From NCBI GenBank assembly GCA_942486035.1, contig CALNXK010000173.1:787501-851500 (forward strand): 64,000 nucleotides of DNA, in the 5' to 3' direction. Numbering within the stretch: the stretch's first letter is position 1; each line of letters begins with the position of its first letter. Positions 11,501 through 26,600 of the stretch are shown piece by piece. A model generated the notes under the pieces. It saw nothing but the letters and a program-made list of their open reading frames with translations. It did no database searches and was not told the DNA's origin. A program made the position numbers and the translations under genes. This DNA is from Porites lobata. Taxonomy: Eukaryota; Cnidaria; Anthozoa; Scleractinia; Poritidae.

Positions 11501-14500
11501 TTTAAAAATTTGGCCTATAAAGTTCGAGATTTTTCAGACTTTTTCGGCAAAAAATACCCGTTAGAGTCCTTCTTGATGTTCTCTTGTGTGTTCAGGTTTT
11601 CTAGAGCGTCTTTTTGTGCCCTGACATCTTCATTCACGGCATTAAAAAACTTCGTCACCTATGATATTATGTTATAATACTACCCTGACCACATTCCTAT
11701 CCTAGAGGGAGAAATGAGAAATGGAAGCAGAAAATTATTTCAGCACATGTCCACAACTGTACTAAAGGGTGAATTTCAAAAACCACATTAGTGTCTGTCG
11801 ATCAGACAGCATTGAGAAATCTTGCTGTTGCAGCTGTTGCATTTCTTGCAAGAAATATCGCTCAGTTAGCTACAAGACCTTCAGAACGAGCATACACTCT
11901 CCCCTTCCCTGAAAAACATAAAAAAACACAAACTAGGAAGAATAAATCTAAATAAAAAATTGATTCGTCAGCCGATTTTCTTAGATAGTAGACCTTCAGA
12001 ACGGGTATAGATGGTTTTCACAGTGACGTCATCAATAGCGAAAAGTCAAAATAGCGAGGTTTACGAATTCTTATTAACACTAGGTTGAAGATAATCAAAA
12101 AGTTAATCCTTGTACAAGTTTCCAGTCCCATAGCATGTTTCATTTCGAAAATACAGCAATTTGAACTTCCGAGTTTTCAGAGTGCGTGACACCAAAATAG
12201 GAATGCTGTCTCGTTGAAAAAAAGTCTCTCCTCTTGATTTTCAGCAGTATAACCATTTCAAGTATTAGAAGATATGTTTATGCGTACGTAGGCTAGTTCT
12301 CGAGTGAAAAGAAGGAGCTTTTATAAAACAAGTGAACTCCTGATGTTTTTGTTGATTTTCGGCGGCCATATTGGTGCACCAAAACTGTGCACCAATATGG
12401 CGTCTCCATACAAAGCTCTACAAAGATGCGTGAAACGTTTCAGCAAATAACTCAGAAACTGTGAGCTAAAAAGACCTGAGACTTGGACAAATTGTTTAAA
12501 AATTAGTCTTTTATAACATATCATTTTCTTGGCTTCTTTCACTGGACGGTTTTCAATTTATTTTTTTGTTGCGTGACAGTGAAAACGATCTATACACTCC
12601 CTCCTTCTTAGAACAACAAAGCGAAAAAACAAGTTCCAAAAACGAAGAACCGATCCAAATCAATATATACTTAGCCTGTCAGCCAATCATAGATTTGTAA
12701 GTAAAATCACCAATCAAATGAATTCTTGCAGTCTACATAAAGTGCATCTAAAAGCTTTATTTTAACCCTTTGGCTCCCAAGATCTGATTATTGTACATTG
12801 GTTGAGAGAATTTGGGTTTATATCAATAAGGAATCCTCGAGCTGATACAATTGCCTATTCTCATCATCCTTCTGTTGGACAAAGTATTGATATTATTAAG
12901 AGAAATTAATAAGATGCTGATCAAATTACCTCTGGGAGTTAAAAGGTTAAGGTGCGGTTTCAACATGTTACATTAAGGAAGTTTCATTTCTGTTTCAGCA
13001 ACTTCAAAAAATCTCACGCATGCGCAGTGTGAGTTTCAACCCTGGGTTGATTATATTCCTGGCAGATATAACCTATCTGTCGTAATAACACAGAGTGGTC
13101 AAGCAGACGTTAAAACCAACACATCTCTTCAGATTTATTACTACAATTGTACAGATCTCTCGGTAACAGGTGTCGTACCAAATGAAGTTCTTCTGGATGA
13201 ACTTCCTCGATACGTTACTCTAGAAGGCAGCGGTTTCTTCGACTGGGAAGAGACAGTGTGTTATTTTGGTCCCCAAATGACCACTGATGTGGAATTTGTA
13301 GACACGTCGCGCCTTAAGTGTAAGGTAGGTGGACTTGCAGCTATCGGACAGTTTGTTTGTTTGTTTATTCAATTTTGTCGTGGGCGACAAGAAGAACCAG
13401 CAATCATTCTCGTCACCAGAGCCTTCGATTGCTATGCATGCACGGAACGTATGTAGCCAGCTTTGTTTGGACTTCCACTAAGAATGAATAAAACGGACTG
13501 AATGAACAAACGCAATCTGATGAAGCACGTTTGAACTTTCTATCATTCGTAACCTGATCACCCGTTTTTGACCATCTATCACCCGAAAGTTACACAAAGT
13601 TCAGCGTTAGAGCAAAACCGTTTTGAAATTCGATTATTTTAGCTAACACTCCGTAATCTTTGGTTATTATTCGTTCGACTTTGTTGTTTGATCCGATAGG
13701 AGTTACTACAAAAAACTACCGATTTATAAGCTCTGAGGTTTTAGAACTCTCTACGATATAACTGTTAATGGTAACATAAATGAACCATTGTTAAATTAAT
13801 TTAGTGGGTTAACGAAAACAAATAATGAAAATGGAACTGCAGTCTGTTCCATGAAGGTCAAAGATACAACCTTTTGGTCATGATAATAATGATAATCATA
13901 ACTATAACAAAATTGTCAAATCTGATTGGCTATCAACTGCCCTGATTTCAGCCTTTATTACATCCACTTTGAAATCACTGGCTATCCGTGCAATCTGATT
14001 GGCTCTCAGCAGTGTGATTTATTCCTAAATCGCACCATTTTTTGCTCTAAATCGCATCTGTTCCAAATCGCGTCATTCATGTTCTAAATCGCATCATTTC
14101 TGTTTTAAATCGCACCATTTTTGTTCTATATCGCATCATTTCTGGTTCGAATACAAAATGAGATGTAAAAGCCTTTTTGTTTCGGCTTTTTAACAAACCG
14201 GCTACTCGATCAATAAAATATTAGTACTGACTAAATTCTGCGATTTCAAAATGGCTGTAATAAAGTGGTAATTGAACTTCGTGTCGTGCAATTTTGGTCT
14301 CAAATCATACTTGTGATTTCAAATCGAACTCGCGCTGCGCGCTCGTTCTATTTTGAAATCACGCGTGTGATTTCAGACCAAACTGCACTCCACTCAGTTC
14401 AATTACCATTATTGGACAGTTTAATAGGACAGTACGCGTCATGCCTAAGTAATTGGACAGTACGCGCCATCACGCGCGCGCTTAAATGGCTTTTTTTTTT

Positions 14501-14608
14501 CACTGCTAGCAAAACGAAATTTCGAATTTCTTGTGTTTTGATTTAAAAAATAGCCTATTATATCACAAATTTTGTTAAAGTTATGATTAATTGGTAACAG
14601 AACTTCGT

Positions 14609-14639
<31 letters not shown>

Positions 14640-17600
14640 GATTAAACAAATCGGACTCCCGCTACGCGGTCGTCCGATTTTGTTGATCACTCGTATGATT
14701 ACAGACCGAATTGAACTCCCCTCTGTCCTGTTACCATTACTAATCATGATCATGATGATGAAACCGGTGTTGAATTGGGGATGTTTAAAGACATCAAGGA
14801 TAAATAACTAAAGACAAAACGGGGGAGTCAATATCAGTAGCTAGTTGCTTAACAACATTAAGACCGCGACAGATGAAAACTACTCAAAGATGTCTAACAA
14901 ATTCTGATCCATGGAGTGAATTCTTAAAAATAAAACATTTTCCCCTTAAGATCTCCCCTGTTGATGATTCCACCCAGTTGGAACTCTCACTGTCGATGGA
15001 TGGTGGACTGAAACAGGTTGGCCATGTCAACTTTACTGTGTACGACAGCGCGCCTAAAGTGACTACAACATTGTTTGGCGATACGGCAGACGAGATTGAG
15101 GTTTACTTTGACAAAGAAGTCGAGTTTGCTGTCGAAGAAACCTGCGATAATTTCCTCGAAAGTGAAACAGTTTCTAAGTTAGGACAAGATCCTACTTGCG
15201 ATGTGCTCACAACGGTAGAGTTGGTGATACGTTTGGGAAATGGTGCTAACATCACGGTTGACGACAGTTTGAAATTTAAGAGCAACATCTTCAAAGCTTT
15301 GGGTCAAAGCTTTGGACGATTTCTGAATGGTTCGTTTTTAGTTGGTCCGCCATCGAGTCCACTGATACCTGTGGCTGAGGTGACAGGTAGGCAGTTTTTT
15401 ATCCGTGAGGTTTTTAAAAAAATTCAAAATATCATCGATTATAGGTGTCTGCAAAATGGCGCCTAACAAAGGGGGAAGGGGTGGATGCTACTTCCCCAAA
15501 GATCCTATCAATTTATGTACCGTATTTATTCGAATAAGCGCCCAAACTCGAATTAGCGCCCACCTTGAATTCTCGAATAAGCGCCCATCCTAAAGGCAGA
15601 AAAAGTTAATAAGCGCTTAACTTCGAATAAATGCCCACCCCTAAAAAATTAAGTGCACGAGAGTAGTATTTTTTTTTATTTATTCACTGGCTTACAATCT
15701 CTAGATTCATTGTCTACGAGAATGTTGGAATTTTTCTTAAAGTTTCAACTCCAAAGTCCATGTGGAAGCAAAGTTTTTTCAGCCGCAATATATCTCGCTC
15801 AAACCTCATGGCACGGCTCTGCTCGGCGTTCGCGCTTTGAATGCTCCTTGGACAACGATTCCATTCTCAGACCTTCTTGATCGTGTAACTTTTACAGAAA
15901 CGTTTTGTTGCAAAATAAGCATACTACACCTGCTGAAAATGGTGAACATTTCAGTAATAAGCGCCCAACCTCGAATAAGCGCCCCCTCTCAGGGTCTAAA
16001 AAATTTAATAAGCGCCCAGGGCGGTTAATCGAATAAGTACGGTATTATGATAATTTTTATGATTTTTTTCTGCCGTCGGATGCTTTGACTTTTATCACCA
16101 TTCCGTAATTGTGACATTTTATCTTTTGTTTGGCTTTGAATGTGGAGAATAGACTTGACTAAGCCTAAAATAAGCTCACACTCACCTGTAACATCCTAGA
16201 TTTTCCAGGTCAGCCTGAAAGGGTCTTAAAGTTGTCTATTAAGAATTACTCAAATGGTTTTCAACTTTTCTACGGGGAAAAAGCACTTGCTGTTGGTTCT
16301 AATGGGTGTGGTCCCGGCTCCCAGCTCTTGTCACACCATTTTAAGCAAGAAACGTGACTGTATCTAAAATATGAGACAAGGAAGAGTATACCCCCCTTTA
16401 TTTATCTCAGGTCCGTGTTATGATATAAAACAGTAACAGAAGCAGCAAAGTGTTTAATTTAGGTGCAACGGAAAGATACATTACTGCATCTACATCTCAC
16501 AGTCTGTGTTAACTTTGGGCATAATCTAAGATGAGAAAAGTAAAAATATCATTAACACTTTGCCAGTATCTTCTAACTAAACTGTTCGTGATTTTGATTG
16601 TTAACTACCTTTTTGTTGAAGGCCCTGACACGATTTCGTCGTGTGGAAATCTTACTCTTTCTGGTTTCCAGTCCTTTGGAGGTGGTGGTCGCCAACTGAA
16701 TTTTAATTGGTCCTTGGTATCACCTACTTCAGGCTTTGGTGCAGACGACATCAATAGCATTCTAAATGCCCTTAGTCCAAACGATGATCGCATACACATT
16801 CCAGGCACGATATTAACAGCTGACAAGACTTACAAATTTAGACTTGCCGTGGCTAATTTTCTGAATCCGGCGAGCTTCCAAACTGTCACGCATTCAGTGG
16901 TAAAGGCTGCTGAACCTGTTCCAGAATTGACGCTGAGTTCATCTACTGATCTTGATCAAACCCCAGCATTAGTCTATGTTTCTGAAGACCTTTACATAAA
17001 AGCCCAGGCTGTTGTAAGTGTCTTTAGTTAGTGCGATTTTATATTATTATAATTGTAATTATCATCATTCCTATTACATTACTACACCTTGTCATTAATT
17101 GCAATTAGAGCAATTGCAAGTAAACCCGAAAAAACATTTCGGGACTTTAACGGGATTAGAACCCGTGGCCTCTGCGTTAGCGCTGCAGTGCTCTACCATT
17201 TGAGCGATGATGACCCATACATTGGGAGCAAGCCAATTTGTTTAGTTGTTAAATTGCAATTACCACTGTGATGATCATATCCTTATTTAAAATCATTCTG
17301 TTTTTCTTTTTCTTTTTTGACTGTTTTAATGTTTTTCTGTTCAAAACCTCCTCATCATTGTCCATTTTGCTATTTTCCGCCGATAGCTTTCTTTTTCCTT
17401 CTTCTTTGGTGTTTCCATCTTTAACTTATTTTTCTTTTACCTCTCCTAACTTGTGAGGTGATCCTTCATGCTTCTAAAAAGCCCACTGTTTTTTTTTTTT
17501 TCATGAGCCCATCTAGGATTCACATTTTCTGTGCTTATTTGCAGTAATTGTTTCCGTCTTCATTTCACATATTTAAATGACAGGGACCCCGGGCCCAGGG

Positions 17601-20600
17601 TGGGGAGGAGGTGCTCCGGATTTAAAGTGACCGGGATGATCGAAGGATTTTTGGGGTTTGAAATTTTTGATTCCAGGATTTTTGGGGGGGAAGGAATATT
17701 TGGCAAGTATTTTTTCGGGTAATATGATTTAAGTAGGGTTTTGGGGATGTTCAAAACAATCTGAAGATTCGTGATTGTGCCCTCGTATCCGGCCGCGAAC
17801 ACAAACATTCAATTTCGAATTAATTTTTCGTGTTATATCATTTAATGCTTTATGGAAAAATTTGACACGAAAAAATCGTAATGGGATGTTTTTAGGGGTT
17901 AATTTTTTGATCCAGGAATTTTTGGGGTTTTAGTTGAAAGGCCTGGGGATTCTTTTGGGATTTGATTTTTGTACCCCCATTCGATCATCCCCGCCACTTA
18001 AAATCCGAAGTGTTCCCCCTGGGACCCTGGGGGTACTCAATAAAGTTTCATCGGCGTTAATGTATTCCACTGCAAATTAACGAGATTCACTTCAAAAAAG
18101 GGAATTAATTTGGTGCACCCTTCACTACTGAGACCCAATCCCCTAACCTTTTATTACCATTTTTGACGGAAATGGTACACCTGTCACATGTCTAGTTTAA
18201 AACTTTGCATCCATTTGAAATGCTGTAAACATGAATAACTCACAAAACTAGAAACAGATATAAAGTCATTCTGTGGCCCTTTTAGGTCAATTTACAGACC
18301 AAAATAACTGACATCCCAACCATCTCATATACTTCAACTAGTAAAATCTCTACCCATTCATACCTGAAGCCAGAAAAGGTATCCCTTTCGGGCGGAGCCT
18401 CACCGTATAGGCCATTATTTTTTCATCTTATAAAATTACAAAGTTTTTTTAAATGAACTTCTCGTAAACGGAGAGCTCTACTCGAGGCCACAAAAACCCT
18501 TTTTAACTGCCCACTTGAAAAAATAATTTCTTTTTTAATTCAACAATTTCTGTAATTCATCCTTCCCTTCACAGGTTGCTCCTTGTGCAAACGACACTAA
18601 AATCAACTTCTTGTGGACTGTAACATGCTCTGATGCAACCTCACAACGAAATGTGGAGGAGAGCTCCTCCTTTCAGTTCACTAAAGAAAAGGCCACTGTC
18701 AGCATAACTAAAGGCGTATTGACTGCTGACGTCACTTGCACTTTTAACTTGACTGGAAGTATGAACTACAACCCGAGTATCAAGAGTTCAATCGCCGTGG
18801 ACATCAAAGCACTGCCCACTCCTCTTGAGACAGCTATAAGTGGAGGTAGGGTAAAACTTAAAAGAGATTTGATTGAAGAAAGCCTACCAAGCTAGAAAAG
18901 GTGTTCATCCCAATCAAAATGAATGTTTAAAAGCAGATAGGCTCGCCAATATACTTCACACTAAACCGTCCAATAAGATGCGAATGATATGAAGTGAATA
19001 TTTCTGAATACTTCAAGATAACCAATAAAACAGATTGCTTACAACACCAATATCACTGACTCCATACTACCGTGAAATTGTGTTGGTAGTATAAAGAGCT
19101 TAAGATGTCACGAAGGCGACCAAACAACTCTGCATGTCCATCACACTGTTTCTTCCCCGTGCGAGTACGACTTGACTTTCCCAAATTTCATGTTTACGCT
19201 TACCTGATGCCTTAATATAAGTGGTACCTCCAGTACAAGTGAGATAACCGTTAAACTGAAGGTATTTTAAACCCATCGGTTACCTAAAAGTGGTTTTACG
19301 TATCTGCAGTTTAACCGGAAAACATCACTTGCACGTGAGACATCCTTGAAGGTATCCGATTACCTGAATGGACGACTACTTTAATTTTTTATGTCCTCTT
19401 AAGCTTGGATACGGTCCTTGAAAATGCGACCCTAACAGAAACCGATGGCATTTGAAAAAAAAAAGTAAAAATAGTCACGCTGTAGTGTTCAAAAAAAGCA
19501 CAGATTCACTTTTTCCTGGTATCTTAATGCCCAGTATAGCCAGCAGTTGAGGCAGACGGAAAGTGAAACATACTGCACTGAGCAATGTTTGTTACAACCA
19601 GAATTCACCAGCCTGTCGGGGAGAATAAGAAAAGTATATAGGAATGGGAGAACGGGGGAAGAGGGGTGTGGAGGAGGGAGAGGAAAAGGCAGGAGTTGAG
19701 AGTTCTAAAAGGCTGGGAAGCGGGAGAATAGTGGGAAATTATGCAACACTACTTAATACTTCGTAATCGAAGAGGGCTATGGAGAGGAAGGCAAGACAAA
19801 AAGAGGCGAAAGCCGGGAATGTAGGGACCAATTTCTCAGTTGAGTGCGTTTTCCCGACACGATTCATCTTTATACTGTCATGGATTATCATGTGTCGACG
19901 ATGCAAATTCTCTAACCGGCTTAAAGTGGGAGCCTCGTGTAAACGACCACCTCTGGTAAACTGACGGTTTTAGATTTTGCCCTATTCTAAGCGATCACCT
20001 GATACAAATCTTTGATCTCCTTGTTGTATGAACTACAAAGTTTGGATTTTCCTGTATTGTAACCTAAAAATGTGCATGCAAAACATTCTCTCCAAAAATT
20101 AGGTACGTCTAAAAGACCTCCTGTAGTTTGACTCTTGCATATAACGACCACCTGCAGAAGGCGACTGAAGTATAAACTGAAGTATAAACTCGGATTTTGG
20201 ATGGTCGCTTACGGGAGGTTTGACTGTATTTCAAACTATAAAGAAAACTTCTTTTCATGACATTTTAAGGTGATCGACAGATTGGCCGTAGCAGCGGGAC
20301 AATCCAATTTGATGTTCTGACTATTGACGCAGATGGATCAAGTCTGAGTTTAACGTGCAACTGGCGGTGTGCTGTTCAAGGTGGCGGAATTTGCTACTCG
20401 CAAATAAACATACGAAACCTGACATTTTCAGGCCTTTCTGGATGTAGAATTCCCGTGCAGAGCAATCATTTTAGTGCGGGAAAAACCTATACCATCAGGT
20501 TGGTCTTAGCTAGAAAAAAAAAACAAGCTATTAATTATAGATGATTCTTCAACTCATAAGTAATGCATAAAGAGAAACTGCAGTTCGATAGCAGATAAAA

Positions 20601-23600
20601 TTATCATAACAAATTTCTAACTTTTAATTTGAGATACTATATCGAAGTCGGTTTAAACATATGAAACGTTTGGCTACACCTAGTTTTTTAAACCAGTTGC
20701 TGGTGTCTGGATATCAGATGTTAGTAAAATCCAACTAGTGGTCTATTATCAATACTGCGCTCTGATTGGTTGAGCTACTACTAGGCTATATGTTATAGCC
20801 CGCTAGTAGCGAAAAGAGCCGGCTTTGAAAACCAAAACAGTGGCGGCTGAATCGCGTTTTGCCAGCTAAAGTTGTTTTATCTCGATAGTTTTGACCAACT
20901 AGTTGGATTTTACTAAAACAATCATTCCTCTCTCCCTCATGGCCCTCTGAGTCAAGAGCTTATGAGGCCGAAGGCCCAATGGGCTATTGACTCAGAGCCA
21001 ATTCGTGCTCGAGGAATGATTGTTTAAAATATAGCGTCTCGTTTTGACATATGAGAGGACTACGAACCGAACATTTTTAGTAGGTTTTTTGTAGTAAGGG
21101 GAACATTTTACATTGATTTTACTGTTACGTAGTAACAAACAACAAATGAAACAGTATGAAAGTACAGTGAAAACTGTATTAGGCGGACACCCTAGGGGAA
21201 TGTTGTAGTGTCCAACTACGTTATCTATTGAATAGAGACGTATCCAGAGGATCATCCACCTATCAAACAACTTGGGCCTCAACTTCTTTCCTTCCCTTTA
21301 GTGTGGATGTATCCAAGGGCTCTCGTACTGCCTCAGCATCCATATCGCTGACCGTGGTGGAAGGAAATCCTCCGCTTGTCTGGATGGGATCAGGAGCTCC
21401 AACTATCAAAGTTTCAGAAACCCAAAAAGTTGTTCTCAACGGATTTTACAACACTAACGTTCAGCCAACCAAAGTGGAATGGAGCTGCAAAAGACAGCAA
21501 GGTTGGTAGGCATCTTCAACTTAAATTACTTTCGATATAGTTGAAAAGTAATACGCGTCATGTCAATTTTATTGCTCCTACTTTTACAGTGACGTAAAAG
21601 AAATTCTTCATCATAGGCAAACAAGTTATTGCCAGTTTTTAACTAAAATACTAAAAGTAAATGCAATTAATTTTTGAAAGAATATAAAGATGCAATTACA
21701 GTCGAAGCTCTTCTTGCGACAACTCTCGTAAGCGACCAGCTCTAGTTACGACAGCTTTTGTGACACCCCATTTTAAGTGTGACTTAACTGCTTTTTAATG
21801 AAAAGCTCTCGTAAGCGACCGCGACCGCGACCACTTTTGGGATTACCCAACTGGACTTTTCCTCTTTTTAAGCTCTCGTAAGCGACCACTCGGAGTCATA
21901 TTCATATAAATCAACACATAAAAATAGGTTAGCCCTGTCTATATCAGATACAAATTCAAAGAGAACAGACGGCAAATTCTTGTTGCTCGAAATATCTAAA
22001 CATTAACTAAATATTGATTTAATTTAATCTCATTTAATTTCTTTTTTTTTTCTCTATGAATTATTAATAAGTTTTTGAAGCTGTCGTAAGCGACCACCCT
22101 CTATTGTTTTACCATGCAGTCGCTTACGAGAGCTCATTCTCGTAAGCGACCAGCTCTAGTTAGGACCACATTTTCGAATTCCCGAGGTGGTCGCTTACGA
22201 TAGCTCAGGGTTGTTTTTACCCTACTTCCCCTCCCTGCTTCTCTTATTCTTCTTCTTTATCGCTCCATTGCTGTGTCGGAAATTTGAAACACACATTTAT
22301 AACCTCTCTAGTCGAACAAATACCAAACTGAATAACCTTGCTTTATTTGTCTTTCCCCTAGGCTTTGCTTATGTAGATTTGAGTGGCTTTACGTTTTTCC
22401 AAGAGTACCTTGCTGGCAAAGAATCATACGCTTTGCTGATAATACCCGGGGGTGTTCTTAAAAAGGGGTCAAAGTATAAATTTCAGTTGACAGTAAATGA
22501 TGGCAGCCAAAATGGTACAGCATCTATGGAGGTGGAAGTCAGAAAAGGCCCCGCGGCCGGATCGTTGACTGTTGATAAACCTAATGTGGCAGCCCTGTTT
22601 GAGGAAATTACGATATCAGGTAATAAAATATTTTTAAAAAATCTGGACTGGTCATTATATAATATGTATAAGGTGGAAGAAAAAATAGAGAGAGGCAAGA
22701 AATGGGCCGACCTTTTTTTAGCATCTGCTAGACGTCTTGATTATTTGTGTTTGTGTATAAAGGGTGACTTCACAAAACTGAAAAACATCCAGGATTTGAA
22801 TGGTGAAGATAAGAGGGGCATGAATCTAGTCGAATGCAATGATAATCTTAACCTATCTGGCTACTTGACAGTATACATATATATAAACAAACATACTTTA
22901 TTCAAGGTATCATAAAAATAAAACACACAAATACCCTGAAAAGGAAGTTGAAGAGGTGGACCCTATATGAACTAACGTCCTAAAAATAAAAAGTAAAAGA
23001 TCAAGACATTGTCTAAAAGGAACAAAAATTCACATAGAAAAAGAATGAAATTATGAAATACACATACATGATTCAAGAGTAGCTTTAAAACGTCTTAAAT
23101 TTCCAGCCTCCACAACGTAGCGGGGCAAATTGTTCCATTCGCGCACGATTAAAACCATTCCATCCCTTGGGTAAAGAATGATTTTTGCTGGAATAGATAT
23201 ACACCCTAAAAGTGTTAGTATCATTTTAACAACCTGTAAGGTTAATTTCAATTTTCCTTTCTTTTGATTCAGCTCCCCGATGGACAGTTGAAGCAGACGC
23301 TAAACCTCTCCGGTACTCTTTCGGAGAGCTAGTAGATAACGTTTGTGAAGTTTGGGAACCTCCGTCGGATACACCCGAATGGACGGGAGTGCTGCCAGCT
23401 GGTAATGATCCTAATAATATCCTTACCCTGTGCTTGATCGTCGAGGATAAGTTTGATTCATTTACCGTGAAAACGATCAACATCAGGTCGAATCCACCGA
23501 ATGCGGTTGCTCTGTCTTCGGATGCTCTTGATGGCTTATTCCAAAATGATGTCCAGGGCCAGCTTCAAAGCGGAAATGCAGATAAGGCATTGAGTTTAGT

Positions 23601-26600
23601 AATAATCATTTCAGCCACTGTGCAAGACTCTAATGAGACTACAGGTGGGTCACGATAAAATATTTTTGACCCCTGAATATCTATTAAAATATTTGGGCCT
23701 TTGCAATAAGAGCCATTTTTTTAAAGAATACGAAAATGACCTTACGAACAAAACGAGTCACTATAACGCTAAAAAAAGGACGGAGAGCTACACAACCCAA
23801 ATGGAAAGACTCGCTGTGTACGCATTAATCTGACACAGCCGTCTGAGATCTAGAAAGTATGTCTTGTTAGCTCCTAGGGCCACGCAAATGTTCGATACTG
23901 CTTTACCTAGAGCTTATGAAAGGCCCAGACAATGTTAGCTTCCCTTGACATTGAACTTTCCATAAATTCTTTTTACCCCAAGGCATTTAGCTCGCGTACC
24001 TTTAATTTACAAAAACTATCACCAAGCGGTTGTATTCGGAGGGACCTATTCTAGGGAGGAAAATTTCTTTGTAAAATACATTCAATTTATAATTGGAGGA
24101 AGAGATTATACCAGTCGGGCATTGTCTAGACATACCTGAGAACACTGTACCCTTTGAACGTGCCAATTTATCGGTTAGATATAGCGCTATTCGACATCAT
24201 TTCATACTGCAGCTCATTGTTATCAAAAGCTAACGAGTAAACAATGACGTCCAAATTTTTCCTTTTATTATCCGGCGTTTTTGGGGGAGAGGTTGAAGGT
24301 GGAAGAACCAAATATAATTTCCAGGCGGCTTATGTTCTTAGGGGCTTATCGTAGGACTATTTGAGTGGTTTACTGATGGAGGGTGTTATCTTTAAGGAGT
24401 GCACAGTGTATGAAGTTCTCATCTTTACAATACGCTTGAAATTAATCCTTTCAGATGAGCTCAGGCGCAACATCTCTCAAAAGGCTCAAAACTTCGTTTA
24501 TGAATTTGTGAGCACTTCTATCGTTGTTAAAGGCAACGCTGGTCCACTTTTACGGGCGTTAGTTAATACCGATGCTGCGGCAGCTGAAAACAGGTGAGAG
24601 AAAGAGTGTATGAGATACTTAGCAAGATGATAATCCACTTAAATTACGTGTTATTGAATTTTCTTTTCAGTATCATAAAATTCGAGACAAATTTACTTAT
24701 TGGTTAGCTTTCTGCCTAGTGTAGTTAATTTTCTGTGCATACGCAGGTATAGCATGGTCAATATAGTGTAATGGTTATGAATCCCGCCAAATCCTTTGTT
24801 GTATGTTTTTTATGGACTTGATGGTGCACAACGTTCAATAACATTCCTATCAAATTTCATCGCATTGATCGATAAAAACGTAGCATTAATTTATTCCGTA
24901 ACAATTTGTGAACAAAGAAAAAGAATTATGAACCGTCAGAGAGCTTACAACATGGACAGCAGCGGCTTTGCTATTTACCGCCTTTCATGATAGACCAGTG
25001 CCCTCTACCAACTATGGCTTCATTGATCTAAACTCTATGATTGGATTATTTTAGCACCAACATGGCTGGTACTTTAGTGAAGATTCTAGATGGGCTCGGG
25101 GACCAGTCTCTTAATGACAATCAGGCGAACAACACTATGGGCTGGATTGGTTATCTTGTTGGAGATTCGCTTGACGACAATGACGAGGAGTTTCAGACCG
25201 TGAGTGTTTGTTATGTAATTCTCTTTTAAACTCCGAGGGGCTTATTTATTTCAAACACGTTTAAAGGGAGGGTGCTTGATAGAGACGAGGGGCCTATTTA
25301 ATTTGAGAGGGGGGTTTACTTTAATTTAGCGAAGATGGTGATATCAGTTCTCTATAAAGAACTAGAATGCAATGTGGAAGAAGTTGGAGGTCATGCAGCC
25401 GAGGATCAAAAACAAATCCGAACTTCCAACACGAGAACAAACCATCCCGAATCAGTTAAAATGACGTTTTGCAGTCATGACTGAGTAATACAGTCAATCA
25501 TTTATTAGTGAAGAATAATAAGAGGGAGGGGAGGGGGGATTAAAAGAGAGGGGTGGGGCTTATACACTTTCTTCCCCTGAAAAGGGGGCTTATTACATAG
25601 GGGAAGGGCCTTATTTGAGAGAGGGAGCTTAATGTAGGATTTACGGTACTTTATGAAGAGGTAATTAAGAACACCATGACTGAGCACTTTACCTAATACG
25701 GTATATGTAAGTAGCCTCTTAACTTTTTTTTCATTTAAATGTCTCTTTCAACGCCCATGACTGTCAAAACACCAGATAACACACGGCCAAGAAAACACAT
25801 ACCCCATGATGTTCTAACTTTGTGGCAACCTATGCTCACATACAGTCATGATGACCAGTATGCCAAATTTGGAAAATACACAATGTATATTGATGAAAAG
25901 CCTTAAAGAGAGTTTTATACATCTGGTGTACTAAAAGAGAGTTAATGACCAGGTTATTTGTATACTATTAAGCAAACACGCAATCTAGGAAATTAAAACC
26001 AAGAAACTCGAGTCAGTCTACAGTAGATGTGACATGGTTCTTAATTGAAAACCCTCAGAAAATCCAGGAATAAATGTAAACAAAGTCTGTTTCGTCCTTG
26101 CAGAATATAATTGTTGCCTTAGATGGACTAAAGGTAAACTTAGAAAGTCTCTTTCGTCCTCACAGAATATAATTGCCGCCTTAGACGAACTGGGGGACAA
26201 TTTGGCGGTCGACTTAGCTCTCGGCGATCAACCTAGGGAAGTATCTGATGAGCGAGTTGGAGTGGTCAGTGTACAGGTCACTAGTCTAAAAGCTGAGCTT
26301 CCAATAAGCAGCAAGCCCGGGGCTCCTACACTTGATCCAGGAGCATCGTTGAAGGAGTTTAGTGCCCCAAGGAGGTGTGGAGATGGCAAAACCTGTAGCG
26401 GAGTCCTTGTAAAACTGGTACATTACAAGCATAATTTGATTACTCCAGACGCAAGCAAACAGGATAGCCAAGTGGAGATTATTTCATCCTTGGTATGACC
26501 ACCTGCACATTTTTACATGTATTTACTTTTATCTAGGAAATCGCGCACGATGCCTATTGCTCTAGGGACATCGAATACTATGTTTGGGTCCCAAAAAACT

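Noticed and set aside
14873..15466. 197-codon open frame starting with ATG
   Set aside because: The true exon begins after the acceptor at 14950 and ends at 15386. The ATG lies in the intron.
17141..17215. Functional tRNA gene on minus
   Set aside because: The acceptor stem does not pair and the anticodon loop lacks U33.
22187..22915. 242-codon open frame on plus
   Set aside because: Only 22362-22619 has exon borders in phase with neighbours. The rest is intron and repeat read-through.
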